DNA from: Nostoc sp. CHAB 5715
Lineage (GTDB): Bacteria; Cyanobacteriota; Cyanobacteriia; Cyanobacteriales; Nostocaceae
Direction of reading: 5' to 3'
Length of the DNA: 10,240 nucleotides
Assembly (NCBI RefSeq): GCF_020829685.1
Contig: NZ_JAIVFR010000144.1
Location: 1-10,240 of the forward strand
Each line of letters starts with the position of its first letter. The stretch's first letter is position 1. The translations under genes were made by a program, and so were the position numbers. Positions 1-7,333 of this stretch are shown one piece after another. Under the pieces are notes generated by a model that was given only the letters and a program-made list of their open reading frames with translations, did no database searches and had not been told where the DNA came from.

Positions 1-1
1 C

Positions 2-133
2 CTGTACCGGGCGCGCGGCGCGCTGGGCCGTGACGGTGATCGCACTGCGTTCTTCGACTTTGGCGGCCGGCGCAGCGGCCTCCGCCCGCGCAATTTCGAC
101 GGGTTCCGCGGCCGGAGGCGCAAGGGCGGCATC
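2..133 (-). CDS. Foreign GC-rich fragment, possible TonB-dependent receptor N-terminal region
   Basis: An open frame of 44 codons runs on the minus strand from about 133 to the window edge. It is rich in Ala, Pro and Glu and contains ITVTAQR, which resembles the TonB-box or early plug region of proteobacterial (notably sphingomonad) TonB-dependent receptors. Nearly every third codon position is G or C, unlike the AT-leaning cyanobacterial genes that follow. The composition changes abruptly near 134. Composition and frame are seen directly; the receptor assignment is an inference from a short motif. It could instead be any Ala/Pro-rich exported protein of a high-GC bacterium. No start codon can be assigned, because the frame is cut at both ends. 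Confidence 0.4.
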
Positions 134-134
134 G

Positions 135-1157
135 TGGCTAAGTTGGGTAGCAATGATAGTTCCCCGGCAATTGCGAGGCAGGTATTTTGGGATACGCAAT
201 AGCGCTGCTAGCCTCACCAATTTGGTTTGCGTACCAATAGCCGGTCTAGTTGTATCACATTGGTATGGTGGAAGTATCCAAGGCTATGGGGTGGTTTTGC
301 TGGTAGGTATAGTGTTTGGGATTGTGGGATTGGGGTGTCAATATTTCCAGGTAGATATGAATCCGCAATCGCAAAACACTTATTATGGCAAGTTACCTCA
401 AACAAATAAGATTGAACAAGAGGCAAGAGAGCTCTTAGCTGGGAGCAAGGGGGATAGTTCAGATGGGGATTCAACACTTCGGCTACGCAGTTCGACTGCG
501 GTTTCATCGAGCAAAGCCGAGATGCTTACCGTAAACTCAGTGACCACCCCACCTGTTGCGCCAGCTTCCAGCATCTGGAAAAACTCTAACTTTTTGAGAT
601 TTCTGCTGTATTTCAGCTTCTGGGCCCTTGCTGTTAACCTCAGCAGTCCTTTTTTTAACCTCTATATGCTCGACACGCTCGATTTAGACGTAAGCTACGT
701 AACTATCTACAATAGCCTTCAGGCGGGGGCGACTTTGCTGATGCTCATCGTGTGGGGCAAATTAGCAGATAAGATAGGCAATCGTCCCATTTTGATCTGT
801 ATTGGGATTTTGGTTGCAGCCACACCACTGCTTTGGCTGGGGATTGGTGCTAATCGCCTTGATATTTGGTTGTGGTTACCCCTGTTACACATCTTGGCTG
901 GAGGTACTTGGGCGGCGATTGACTTGTGTAACAACAATATACAATTGGCGATCGCACCAACTAAAAATCAGTCTATCTATTTTGCGATCGCAGCTGCCGT
1001 TGCTGGAGCGAGTGGTGCTTTAGGCACAACTATAGGCAGCTTCATCGTCCAATTTGCTCAGTTTGGAGGCTTACTGGGGTTGTTCGCCCTCTCTAGTCTA
1101 TTTCGACTAACAGCGCTTATCCCACTACTTTTTGTTAAAGAGGCAAAGAGAGCATGA
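135..1157 (+). CDS. MFS transporter, N-terminally truncated by the junction near 134
   Basis: This is a major facilitator superfamily permease of the inner membrane; its substrate cannot be read from the sequence. The recognisable part starts with WLSWVAMIVP followed by RGRYFG, the loop after the fourth helix in cyanobacterial MFS proteins, so roughly the first 130 residues are missing. It continues through hydrophobic helices, a long polar cytoplasmic loop (about 360-570) and a second half-transporter with the motif-A-like stretch GKLADKIGNRP (about 757-789). It ends at TGA 1155-1157. The same frame runs open leftward to a GTG at 30, but those residues come from the GC-rich foreign piece and are not MFS-like. 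The gene is convergent with accD. Family assignment is firm; any start given within this window is artificial. Confidence 0.85.
   Translation, partial: WLSWVAMIVPRQLRGRYFGIRNSAASLTNLVCVPIAGLVVSHWYGGSIQGYGVVLLVGIVFGIVGLGCQYFQVDMNPQSQNTYYGKLPQTNKIEQEARELLAGSKGDSSDGDSTLRLRSSTAVSSSKAEMLTVNSVTTPPVAPASSIWKNSNFLRFLLYFSFWALAVNLSSPFFNLYMLDTLDLDVSYVTIYNSLQAGATLLMLIVWGKLADKIGNRPILICIGILVAATPLLWLGIGANRLDIWLWLPLLHILAGGTWAAIDLCNNNIQLAIAPTKNQSIYFAIAAAVAGASGALGTTIGSFIVQFAQFGGLLGLFALSSLFRLTALIPLLFVKEAKRA
486..500. repeat. Small hairpin inside the MFS central loop
   Basis: CGCAGT-TCG-ACTGCG is a perfect 6-bp stem with a 3-nt loop, in a low-complexity Ser/Thr/Arg-rich part of the loop between the two halves of the transporter. 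Its repeat-like character suggests a small palindromic element tolerated in a variable linker; that is inference. Confidence 0.4.
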
Positions 1158-1215
1158 GGGAGTGGGGAGTGGGGAGTGGGGAGTGGGGAGCATGGGGAGC
1201 AGGGGGAGCAGGGGA
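1158..1215 (+). repeat. GGGGAGT-type heptamer array after the MFS stop
   Basis: GGGAGTG units with 7-base periodicity start just after the MFS stop codon and decay into GGGGAGCA and GGGGGAGCA variants. The same heptamer recurs at 7341-7371, and its complement appears at about 4114-4133. This is the short tandemly repeated repetitive (STRR) class common in heterocystous cyanobacteria. Confidence 0.85.
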
Positions 1216-1270
1216 GCAAGAGAGAAAGTTTTCCCCTCTGCTAAGAGCACCCCGCCCCTAGAGCCTCTTT

Positions 1271-1375
1271 CCCATGCCCCATGCCCCATGTCCCATGCCC
1301 CATGCCCCATGCCCCATGCCCCATGCCCCATGCCCAATGCCCAATGCCCAATGCCCAATGCCCTATGCCCTATGC
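1271..1375. repeat. Fifteen-unit CCCATGC heptamer array abutting the accD stop
   Basis: There are exactly 15 consecutive heptamers: nine CCCATGC (the third reads CCCATGT), then four CCAATGC, then two CCTATGC. The variants are sorted in blocks rather than mixed, which suggests stepwise unit duplication from a changed copy. The array ends at 1375, one base before the complement of the accD stop codon (1377-1379). It would be transcribed as the immediate 3' untranslated region of accD. Long open frames in both directions through it are low-complexity artefacts. Confidence 0.92.
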
Positions 1376-1376
1376 T

Positions 1377-2327
1377 TTATTCTGCGGCTGTAGAAGTCAA
1401 GGACATTGTTTCCCACAACACCATTTGAGGTGTTGTTAGTACAGGCTGGTGTAGGGCAATCAGCTGGGCTAGGGTGTTCTTTAATTGGGTACGGGGTACG
1501 ATATCATCAACAAAACCGTGCAGGAGCAAATCTTCAGCAGTCTGAAAATCATCGGGTAGTTTTTCCCGCAGGGTTTGCTCAATTACTCGCCGACCGGCAA
1601 AACCAATGGTTGCCTTGGGTTCTGCCAAAATGATGTCGCCCAACATCGCAAAGCTAGCGGTAACGCCGCCTGTTGTGGGATTGGTCAAAACAGGAATATA
1701 TAATAATCGAGCGTCTTTATGGCGCTGTAGGGCTGCGGAGATTTTCGCCATCTGCATCAGGGAAAGCATTCCTTCTTGCATTCTTGCACCCCCGGAGGTG
1801 CAGACGATAACCACAGGATACCGCCGTTGAGTGGCTTGCTCAATCATGCGGGTGAGTCTTTCTCCCACAACCGAACCCATGCTACCACCCATGAAGCGGA
1901 AGTCCATAACCCCAAGGGCAATGGGCAAACCATTGATTTGACCTAAACCAGTTTTAACTGCGTCTATTAAGCCAATTTTCTCCTGCATTTCCCGCAAGCG
2001 ATCGCTGTAGGGTTTGCGATCGCGAAATTCGAGCGGATCGGTTGGACGCAAATGCTCGTCTAGCGGTTTCCAGGTATTATGATCTATCAATTGACGGATG
2101 CGCTCATCGCTGTCTACCCGATTGTGATGACCACATTCGGTACAAACCATCTGGTTGGCTTTCAGGTCTTTTGTATATGCCAACACACTGCACTTAGAAC
2201 ATTTATGCCACAGCCCATCAGCAATTTCACGTTCTTGGCGTTCGAGGCTGGTAGATCCTGACTTCCGTCGATTTGCAAACCAATCAAATAGAGACTTTAA
2301 ACCGCGTGATTCTTCGTTGTTAGCCAT
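1377..2327 (-). CDS. accD: Acetyl-CoA carboxylase carboxyltransferase, beta subunit
   Basis: AccD is the beta half of the carboxyltransferase that moves the carboxyl group from biotinylated AccB to acetyl-CoA, giving malonyl-CoA for fatty acid synthesis; it works with AccA in the cytosol. The 316-residue product has the N-terminal four-cysteine zinc ribbon (C43, C46, C62, C65). The crotonase-fold carboxyltransferase domain follows, with [16 protein letters not shown] at about 141-156 and [11 protein letters not shown] at about 176-186, the oxyanion-type glycine motifs of this family. Length is normal and no frame disruption is seen. The ATG at 2327 gives the expected [11 protein letters not shown]-terminus. 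It has no Shine-Dalgarno sequence, only an AT-rich leader, which is common in cyanobacteria. It lies 260 bp downstream of an ABC permease on the same strand, too far for tight coupling. This is the best-preserved gene in the window. Confidence 0.98.
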   Translation of the reverse strand: MANNEESRGLKSLFDWFANRRKSGSTSLERQEREIADGLWHKCSKCSVLAYTKDLKANQMVCTECGHHNRVDSDERIRQLIDHNTWKPLDEHLRPTDPLEFRDRKPYSDRLREMQEKIGLIDAVKTGLGQINGLPIALGVMDFRFMGGSMGSVVGERLTRMIEQATQRRYPVVIVCTSGGARMQEGMLSLMQMAKISAALQRHKDARLLYIPVLTNPTTGGVTASFAMLGDIILAEPKATIGFAGRRVIEQTLREKLPDDFQTAEDLLLHGFVDDIVPRTQLKNTLAQLIALHQPVLTTPQMVLWETMSLTSTAAE

Positions 2328-2587
2328 TTTTTATTTTATTTTAAGTGGGTATGAGGTCGAAAACATGTCAAGCCGTATCGGGTTGTCCTTAGCCTTTCGT
2401 CATTTATTTTTATTAATGACCCTTCGGGTGACGCTCCTACGTCGCTAACGCCAGTTGCTCATGGGGGAAACCCCCTTGGCGCTAGCCTCTCCCAAAGGGA
2501 GAAGACCGCACTGGCTCACTAATAGCTACATCGTCAAACTACTCTTTTAAGCAATTGAGATCTTAATTTTCATCTTTGGTTGCCAGC
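2328..2587. other. Spacer between accD and the ABC permease
   Basis: The spacer holds no convincing ORF. Next to accD it is AT-rich leader sequence. A stem GTCATT (2399-2404) / AATGAC (2415-2420) precedes the nested-hairpin repeat at 2419-2520. About 65 bp of plain AT-rich sequence then lead to the permease stop. The lost 3' end of the permease was not found in it in any frame. Confidence 0.6.
2419..2520. repeat. Nested-hairpin dispersed repeat
   Basis: Four stems lie close together. ACCC-TTC-GGGT is at 2419-2429. GGGGG-AAA-CCCCC is at 2463-2475. TCTCCC-AAA-GGGAGA is at 2488-2502. An outer pair GCCAGT (2450-2455) / ACTGGC (2510-2515) encloses the last two, giving a cloverleaf-like fold. From general knowledge, sequences of this kind are scattered between genes in Nostoc-type genomes; copy number cannot be judged from one window. 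In transcripts from the permease it could terminate or stabilise the message. Confidence 0.7.
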
Positions 2588-3631
2588 TTAACGAAAATAC
2601 TTATGCCAATACAAGTCTCTTGCTCTTTTTTCAGCAGACTTAATTATATGGACATACTGACAAAGCATATTACCCCAAGAGGGGTCTGGTTGTTGTATTC
2701 CCAAACCGATAAGACTCAGTATCGCTTCTGCACCAATAAAGCTGGGAACTGCAAGAGTAGCAGAGATAACTACATAACTAGCTGTTTGCGGCAAAACGTG
2801 GCGGAGGATGATATAAATTGGGTCTCCGCCCATTGCACGCGAGGCTTGGACAAATTCTCGCTCTTTAATTGATAATACCTGTCCCCGAATAACCCGTGCT
2901 AAACCAGCCCAGCTAATAACCGAAGTAATCACCACAATCAGCAAAAAGCGCTGGGTACTGCTTAAACCAGGTGGTAAAACTGCCCCTAAAGTCACCAAAA
3001 GATAAATACTAGGGAAAGTCATTAGCACTTCTGCCAAGCGCATAATCACGCTATCAGTCACACCGCCGAAATAGCCGGAAATTCCCCCGATAATCAAACC
3101 GAGGGGGTAGGTAATGATAATACCAAAAATCCCGATAAACATACTGATGCGGCCGCCATGCAGCAGGCGACTGAATTGGTCGCGGCTTTGGTCATCAGTA
3201 CCCAAGATGTTGAATTTTGCGCCAGTTGTTGTGCCAAATAAATGCCAATTTAAGGGGATACCAGCAAAGATTGTGACTTCATCCCACTTCGGGGGTAATG
3301 GCAAACTCATCTGCAACAATCGGTATTCTGGCCCGGAGACAAATAGACGCAAAGGTGAGGGCTTTGTCAAGTCTACAATGAGTTCGCGATCGCCTGTTTC
3401 TAAATTCGTGTCTCCCTGAGTCGTCGGATAAATATACGGCCCGATAAACTGCCCTGACTTAGAAATCCAATGTATTTTAGTTGGTGGCAGCAGTGAACCA
3501 TTGGGCTGTGAAGCATAGGGGTCATAAGGAGCCACAAAATCAGCTGCAATTACTGCTATGTAGAAAATTAACAGTAAAATTGCCCCAAATCGTGCCAAAG
3601 GATTTTTCTTCAGTCGTCGCCACCAATCCAT
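2588..3631 (-). CDS. Oligopeptide/dipeptide-type ABC transporter permease (DppC/OppC family), aberrant C-terminus
   Basis: This is an inner-membrane permease subunit of a peptide- or nickel-type ABC importer. The 347-residue product has a cytoplasmic start and first helix (about 14-33), a long periplasmic insert (about 34-160), then the BPD_transp_1 membrane domain from about 161. The EAA loop that docks the ATPase is visible at about 258-281 (REFVQASRAMGGDPIYIILR). The family signature PDPSWGNML follows at about 315-323. Family members then normally continue with a last membrane helix and a tail ending near GDGLRDALDP. Here residues 324-347 are instead polar and basic and end at a stop, and the usual tail was not found in the other frames downstream. 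The gene may be 3'-truncated and non-functional. No partner permease, ATPase or binding protein is adjacent. ATG at 3631 has only repeat sequence upstream. Confidence 0.85.
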   Translation of the reverse strand: MDWWRRLKKNPLARFGAILLLIFYIAVIAADFVAPYDPYASQPNGSLLPPTKIHWISKSGQFIGPYIYPTTQGDTNLETGDRELIVDLTKPSPLRLFVSGPEYRLLQMSLPLPPKWDEVTIFAGIPLNWHLFGTTTGAKFNILGTDDQSRDQFSRLLHGGRISMFIGIFGIIITYPLGLIIGGISGYFGGVTDSVIMRLAEVLMTFPSIYLLVTLGAVLPPGLSSTQRFLLIVVITSVISWAGLARVIRGQVLSIKEREFVQASRAMGGDPIYIILRHVLPQTASYVVISATLAVPSFIGAEAILSLIGLGIQQPDPSWGNMLCQYVHIIKSAEKRARDLYWHKYFR

Positions 3632-3634
3632 AAG

Positions 3635-3669
3635 AGTTAGGAGTTAGGAGTTAGGAGTTATGAGTTATT
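3635..3669 (+). repeat. AGTTAGG heptamer array in the permease leader
   Basis: Three AGTTAGG units are followed by AGTTATG and AGTTATT. The array begins three bases before the start of the permease gene (minus strand), so it occupies the position where a ribosome-binding site would be expected. It belongs to the STRR class. Confidence 0.85.
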
Positions 3670-3743
3670 AGACTTTTATCTTAATTCATAGAACCTCGCG
3701 GTATGTGAGAAACTCAGAGGCTTCAGAGAAAGAGAGGGAAACG

Positions 3744-4085
3744 ACACGAGCGGTTTTAACCGCCGTGTTCTTGTGTTAAAATTAAATGGTGAGTAAGAAT
3801 TATTGTCTACGTGTTGAAGCATCCTAGTACGGAGAAATCCCGGCTCCTGTGAAACAACGGTTAGATTTTCTAACGGCAGTATGACGAGAAAGAGCAAACA
3901 ATGGCAGGTTGAGTGAGCGTACCGTGCCACAGGCTTAGTGACAGATTCCGAAGCATTTTTTGAACAAAAGTAAGCGCGATTTCGACACCTTAATTGGTAG
4001 TTGTTTTGAGCGTTTAGGCGACGCTTGACGGTCGCAGCGAGAGTTTTACTCTGTCCGCAGAATCTCAGCGGCTTCAGCCCTGAGA
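3744..4085. other. Serial-hairpin region, possible structured RNA or degenerate mobile repeat
   Basis: At least six stems lie in about 340 bp. ACACG-a-GCGGTT / AACCGC-CGTGT is at 3744-3768 (11 bp with one bulge). GGAG/CTCC is at about 3831-3847. GTTAGA-TTT-TCTAAC is at 3860-3874. GCGAC/GTCGC is at 4018-4035. AGAGT-TTT-ACTCT is at 4040-4052. TCTCAG-c-GGC-TTCA-GCC-CTGAGA is at 4063-4085. I do not recognise it as tmRNA, 6S RNA, RNase P RNA or a group II intron: their conserved cores are absent. Whether it is transcribed cannot be told; the orientation is unknown. Confidence 0.4.
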
Positions 4086-4130
4086 GTGTCAAAATCCATC
4101 ATTAATAATTCTCAACTCCCTACTCCCCAC

Positions 4131-4216
4131 TCCTGTACAGACGCGATTAATCGCGTCTCTACTAATTCCCAACTCCTGTACAGACGCGATTAATCGCGTC
4201 TCTACTAATTCCCAAC
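4131..4216. repeat. Two tandem 43-bp repeats, each with a 20-bp perfect palindrome
   Basis: Two identical 43-bp units lie head to tail (4131-4173, 4174-4216), with a partial third start (TCCTAAC) after them. Each contains AGACGCGATTAATCGCGTCT, a perfect 20-bp palindrome, at 4139-4158 and 4182-4201. The same palindrome occurs at 9244-9263. The second unit runs into the 3' end of the HD-domain gene, whose stop codon is at 4205-4207. Confidence 0.95.
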
Positions 4217-5086
4217 TCCTAACTTTTCTAAATAGCGCTGCTGTTCTTCCTGTTGTTTTTCATGTTCCACAACAAACACGTTTGAGTAGAGATTAGCCAG
4301 AATTTGTTTTCCCTGTTGTGTCAGTGATAGATAATGCAGCCCCTCTTGGATATAGGGATAGACGCCATTCCAGTAAAACTTAGCGTAGTTATTACGTAAA
4401 TCAGCAGGGGTTTTATAGCCCAAAACTTTATTTACACCAGTTTCTTCAAACTCGTAAAATAAAGAAGTAATTTTCTTCAGGTAACGCGGGTCGCTTAGTT
4501 GACCAATCAAATCAGCAGCACGTACTAATCCAGCAAAACACCTTGTATCTTGATGATCTTCTGCCGCAGGTACGGGAAATCGAGTCAATTCAATATTCCT
4601 CTTAATTGCCTCAGCATCTATTAACTTGTGACCTCCAAAACGCTCATCAATAAAAAGCTTGGCTCTATCAACATGATACGGCGTGAGACTCGCATCAGAA
4701 GCGCCAGGAGCTACAGAAATCATTTTGCCATTTTTACCTGTGGCATATAAATTTGCTGTCTCTCGGTCTTGTCGGCAAACTCCCTTAACGTAGCCAATAT
4801 CATGAGACAGCAAGGAAATTATACAATGCAGCCAGTCTTCACTGGAAACACCACCTTCTCTAATGTGTTTGCCACGTAATATTTCTTGCCCCACCAGGGT
4901 GACAAGTACTGTGTGTTCAACATTGTGATAAAGGGCATCGCTATTGGCAATGTTTTCTAAAGCCATGTTACCAGCCCAGGCGATAATGTCCTGATAATCA
5001 TTTTTGAAGCAGCCGTAAGTGCGACGGTAGCCTTCTCGGATTTCATTTACAAAGGCATCAATTAAAATTTCAGTGGCATTGAACAT
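4205..5086 (-). CDS. HD-domain metal-dependent phosphohydrolase
   Basis: The 293-residue soluble protein belongs to the HD superfamily, whose members hydrolyse phosphate esters or cyclic nucleotides using a divalent-metal site. Its N-terminal half carries HNVEH at 54-58, the spacing seen in PDEase-like HD proteins. The paired His95-Asp96 (SHDIGY) and Asp192 (RAADLIGQLSD) complete a plausible H...HD...D ligand set. The C-terminal ~60 residues are helical and charged, with a Gln/Glu-rich end. The substrate is unknown; a phosphodiesterase role is only suggested by the motif spacing. ATG at 5086 lacks a Shine-Dalgarno sequence. The last residues (about LGVGN and the TAG stop) are encoded by the palindromic repeat downstream, so the original C-terminus may have been altered. 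The gene stands alone, with a long spacer upstream. Confidence 0.88.
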   Translation of the reverse strand: MFNATEILIDAFVNEIREGYRRTYGCFKNDYQDIIAWAGNMALENIANSDALYHNVEHTVLVTLVGQEILRGKHIREGGVSSEDWLHCIISLLSHDIGYVKGVCRQDRETANLYATGKNGKMISVAPGASDASLTPYHVDRAKLFIDERFGGHKLIDAEAIKRNIELTRFPVPAAEDHQDTRCFAGLVRAADLIGQLSDPRYLKKITSLFYEFEETGVNKVLGYKTPADLRNNYAKFYWNGVYPYIQEGLHYLSLTQQGKQILANLYSNVFVVEHEKQQEEQQRYLEKLGVGN

Positions 5087-5548
5087 ATCTGGTTACTCTG
5101 GTAAATACCAATTATTTATTGATTTGATTTCAAAATTCCATAATCAGGCTTACCCTTGCTGGAATTTAACCTCTCTACTTCTAGGACAGAGGCTTAAAAA
5201 CCCGATTATTTCATTGCTCCTCCCCTCCAAAGGCAGCCTGGGTAAGAGAGGTTTGTCGAATTCATGTGAATTTAGGACAATACATTTCGCTCCTTTGTAA
5301 CTCACGTATAGCTGTGGACGCTAGCTTGTCTTATGCCTAAATTGCATGGTAGAGAATGGTTTCCTGATGACACAAAGGCTTCAGAGGAATTATCGATGCC
5401 GGACAAAAATATTTATTTGATATAACTTTATACATAAAAGGCTGGATTTGAAATTAGATCAATCTAGATTCGCTTCACTAGTTTTTCATATCTAACCATT
5501 GGTTGACGGTGATCTAAATACATATAGTGTGTGACCTTGAGTAGCTAG

Positions 5549-5574
5549 ATGATATAAGATAATTTTTATATCAT
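5549..5574. promoter_or_regulatory. AT-rich inverted repeat
   Basis: ATGATATAA (5549-5557) and TTATATCAT (5566-5574) form a perfect 9-bp inverted repeat with an 8-nt centre, about 345 bp upstream of the adaptor start. It could be a regulator site or a weak hairpin; the AT content makes chance occurrence possible. Confidence 0.3.
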
Positions 5575-5862
5575 AATTTACATAAATTTTTTGGTTCTTC
5601 AGTTCATTTTATGGAACAGAATAATAAATAAAACCTAAAGATAGGCTAGATTTATTGCTGTGACTGGGTTTTAAGTTTTTGAGCCTTTCTATAAAACTGC
5701 GATTTTAATGCTCTACCATAAAACCAACGCAAGAACCAATTTTTTTAAGCCTTTTTGGCTAGTAATTACTCTTAGCAAGCTCATTTTATTATATACGTTG
5801 GCATCTAAAAGACATTTACTATGAAATGCCTCATAGTTGATATGAAGTAAAGAAACTTCAAG

Positions 5863-5891
5863 TTTTCTTAAGAAAATACCAAGATTGGTAT
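5863..5891. promoter_or_regulatory. Two abutting palindromes just upstream of the adaptor gene, candidate operator
   Basis: TTTTCTTAAGAAAA (5863-5876) is a perfect 14-bp palindrome. It shares its last base with ATACCAA-GA-TTGGTAT (5876-5891), a 7-bp inverted repeat. They end 27 bases before the start codon and 15 bases before the Shine-Dalgarno sequence, where a repressor site or 5'-UTR hairpin would act. RND efflux operons are commonly controlled by TetR/MarR-type repressors, but no regulator gene is present here. Confidence 0.4.
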
Positions 5892-5906
5892 GCATAGACA
5901 GCAAGT

Positions 5907-5912
5907 GGAGGT
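5907..5912 (+). promoter_or_regulatory. Shine-Dalgarno site deciding the GTG start of the adaptor gene
   Basis: GGAGGT lies six bases before GTG at 5919. It is the clearest ribosome-binding site in the window and supports the GTG start, which gives MSDESVSEVE. Confidence 0.8.
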
Positions 5913-5918
5913 AGGACT

Positions 5919-7333
5919 GTGAGCGATGAAAGTGTTTCAGAAGTCGAGGTGAATAAACCTGTAACATCTGAAGATGCTAGGTTTTTGAGCAAATCAGATC
6001 AAAAACCAACCAGGGCATGGTTGAAGCCATTATTCTTAGGTGCTGGTTTAGGAATCGCGATCGCCTTTGGTGGTATGGCTGTATTAAGTCGTCTTCCATC
6101 CCGTCAACAAAGCGCGGTAGCGGATAAAAAAGTTAACCCAGCAATAACAGTTACCATCGCCACAGTAGAAACCGCCCGTGTTTTCCGTACCCTTAAAACT
6201 ACTGGGACTGTAGCAGCAGGCGATTTAATTCCAGTGTTACCGCAGACAAACGGCTTACAAATCAAAAGCATCCCCGAAGATGTAAAAGAAGGGGCTTTTG
6301 TCAAAAAAGGCCAAGTGTTGGCGGTGTTAGATGGTTCCATATTGCAAAGCCAAATTAGCCAAGCCAAAGCAGATGTAGAATCAAAACAAGCAGATTTAGC
6401 AGCCAGGCAGGCAGATTTGGCATCAAATAAAGCCATAGTCCAGCAAAAACAAGCAGATTTAGCTCAAGCTAAGGCGAAGTTAGAAGAAGCAGCGAAGAAT
6501 TATCAGCGCTATCAACAACTGGCTGACTCTGGGACAATTAGTAAGCAAGAACTCGATACTCGTTCCTACACTGTGAAAACTGCTACAGAAGTTGTGAATC
6601 TATCCCAAGAAAATGTGCGTAGTGCCCAGGCCAATATCGGCAGCGCCCAAGCTATCATCAACAAAGCCAAAGCCGATGTCAAGAGCAGTGCTGCTAAGGT
6701 GCAACAACTACAAACTCAGTTGGGACAAACTGTGGTGCGATCGCCGGTTGCTGGAGTCATCGCTGAAAAACTTGCCAGAGTAGGCAATGTGACTGGTGTA
6801 CCGCCGCAAACCCAGGTGGGAACTGTGATTGTGGCACACAAAAGCTATTTTCGATTATCCGAGATGAAAAGTTAGAACTTCAGGCGAAAGTACCCGAAAT
6901 TCAACTAAATCAAGTAAAAATTGGCGCATCTGTGCAAATTACTTCTGATGTCGATCAGCGCGTGCGATCGCAGGGACGAGTCAGGGAGATACAGCCACAG
7001 GTGAACGATCAAAGACGGGAGGCTACAGTCAAAATTGATTTACCGCCAACAACTTTACTTAAACCAGGGATGTTTGCTAGTGCTGCAATTACTACTAACT
7101 CAGGGATGAGGATGGTAGTACCGCAAAAAGCAGTGCAATCTCAAGCAGATGGAAGTGTAATTGTATTTACCTTATCGAGTGGAGATATAGTCCGCAGCCA
7201 GAAAGTAGAGTTAGGAGATCCCGCCAATGACGACAAAGTGGAAATCAAGAGTGGGTTGCAATTAGGCGATCGCGTTGTAGTTGATGGTGCAGGATATCTC
7301 AAAGATGGTGATAAAGTTCGAGTTGCAAATTGA
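5919..7333 (+). pseudogene. RND efflux periplasmic adaptor (HlyD/AcrA family), frameshifted
   Basis: This is the membrane-fusion protein that links an RND pump to the outer-membrane channel. It has a cytoplasmic N-terminus and one membrane anchor (about residues 34-57). The first half of the biotinyl-lipoyl domain is at about 105-140. A long alpha-helical hairpin (about 142-270) contains three QADLA repeats, and the second lipoyl half includes VRSPVAGVIAEKLARVGNVTG. The first frame ends at TAG 6873-6875 with nonsense residues after GTVIVAH. From about 6845 another frame resumes with LFSIIRDEKLELQAKVPE and runs through the beta-barrel and membrane-proximal domains to TGA 7331-7333. One base lost, or a CA pair gained, in CACACAAAAG at 6835-6844 explains the switch. 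The decayed pump gene lies 162 bp downstream, as in a normal adaptor-pump operon. Without the second part the protein could not form its barrel. Confidence 0.9.

Larger units (their letters stand above)
3632..4204. other. Non-coding stretch between the permease and the HD gene
   Basis: After the heptamer array come about 420 bp of serial hairpins (separate entry). A C/T-rich patch follows (about 4111-4133, complementary to the GGGGAGT heptamers elsewhere), then tandem palindromic repeats. A 138-codon minus-strand frame (3676-4092) is open, but it has no recognisable domain, is rich in Arg, Ser, Cys and Leu, and overlays the hairpins, so I do not call it a gene. No tRNA or rRNA was seen. Confidence 0.6.
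5087..5918. other. Long AT-rich divergent spacer
   Basis: These 832 bp separate the divergent HD gene and the adaptor gene and must hold both promoters. I see no gene with a recognisable product; an 84-codon minus-strand frame at 5713-5967 overlaps the adaptor start and looks spurious. The recognisable structures are inverted repeats at 5549-5574, 5863-5876 and 5876-5891, and a weak AAGCC-TTTTT-GGCT stem near 5747-5760. The spacer also lacks HIP1 sites, unlike the coding regions on its right. Confidence 0.6.

Noticed and set aside
30..134. GTG at 30 as the MFS start
   Set aside because: The intervening residues come from the GC-rich foreign piece and do not resemble an MFS N-terminus; about 130 family residues are missing.
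1125..1428. Overlapping frames on both strands across the heptamer arrays
   Set aside because: They encode only repeat-derived residues (PCPMPHA, GHGAWGM types) and run into accD or the MFS gene.
3744..3768. Hairpin as domain V of a group II intron
   Set aside because: The conserved domain V bases and a downstream boundary motif are absent, and no reverse transcriptase is nearby.
3676..4092. 138-codon minus-strand frame as a gene
   Set aside because: No domain or motif, odd residue make-up (Arg, Ser, Cys, Leu), no ribosome-binding site, and it lies across serial hairpins. Kept as a structured region instead.
5713..5967. 84-codon minus-strand frame upstream of the adaptor
   Set aside because: It overlaps the adaptor start and its Shine-Dalgarno site, lies in AT-rich spacer and has no recognisable motif.
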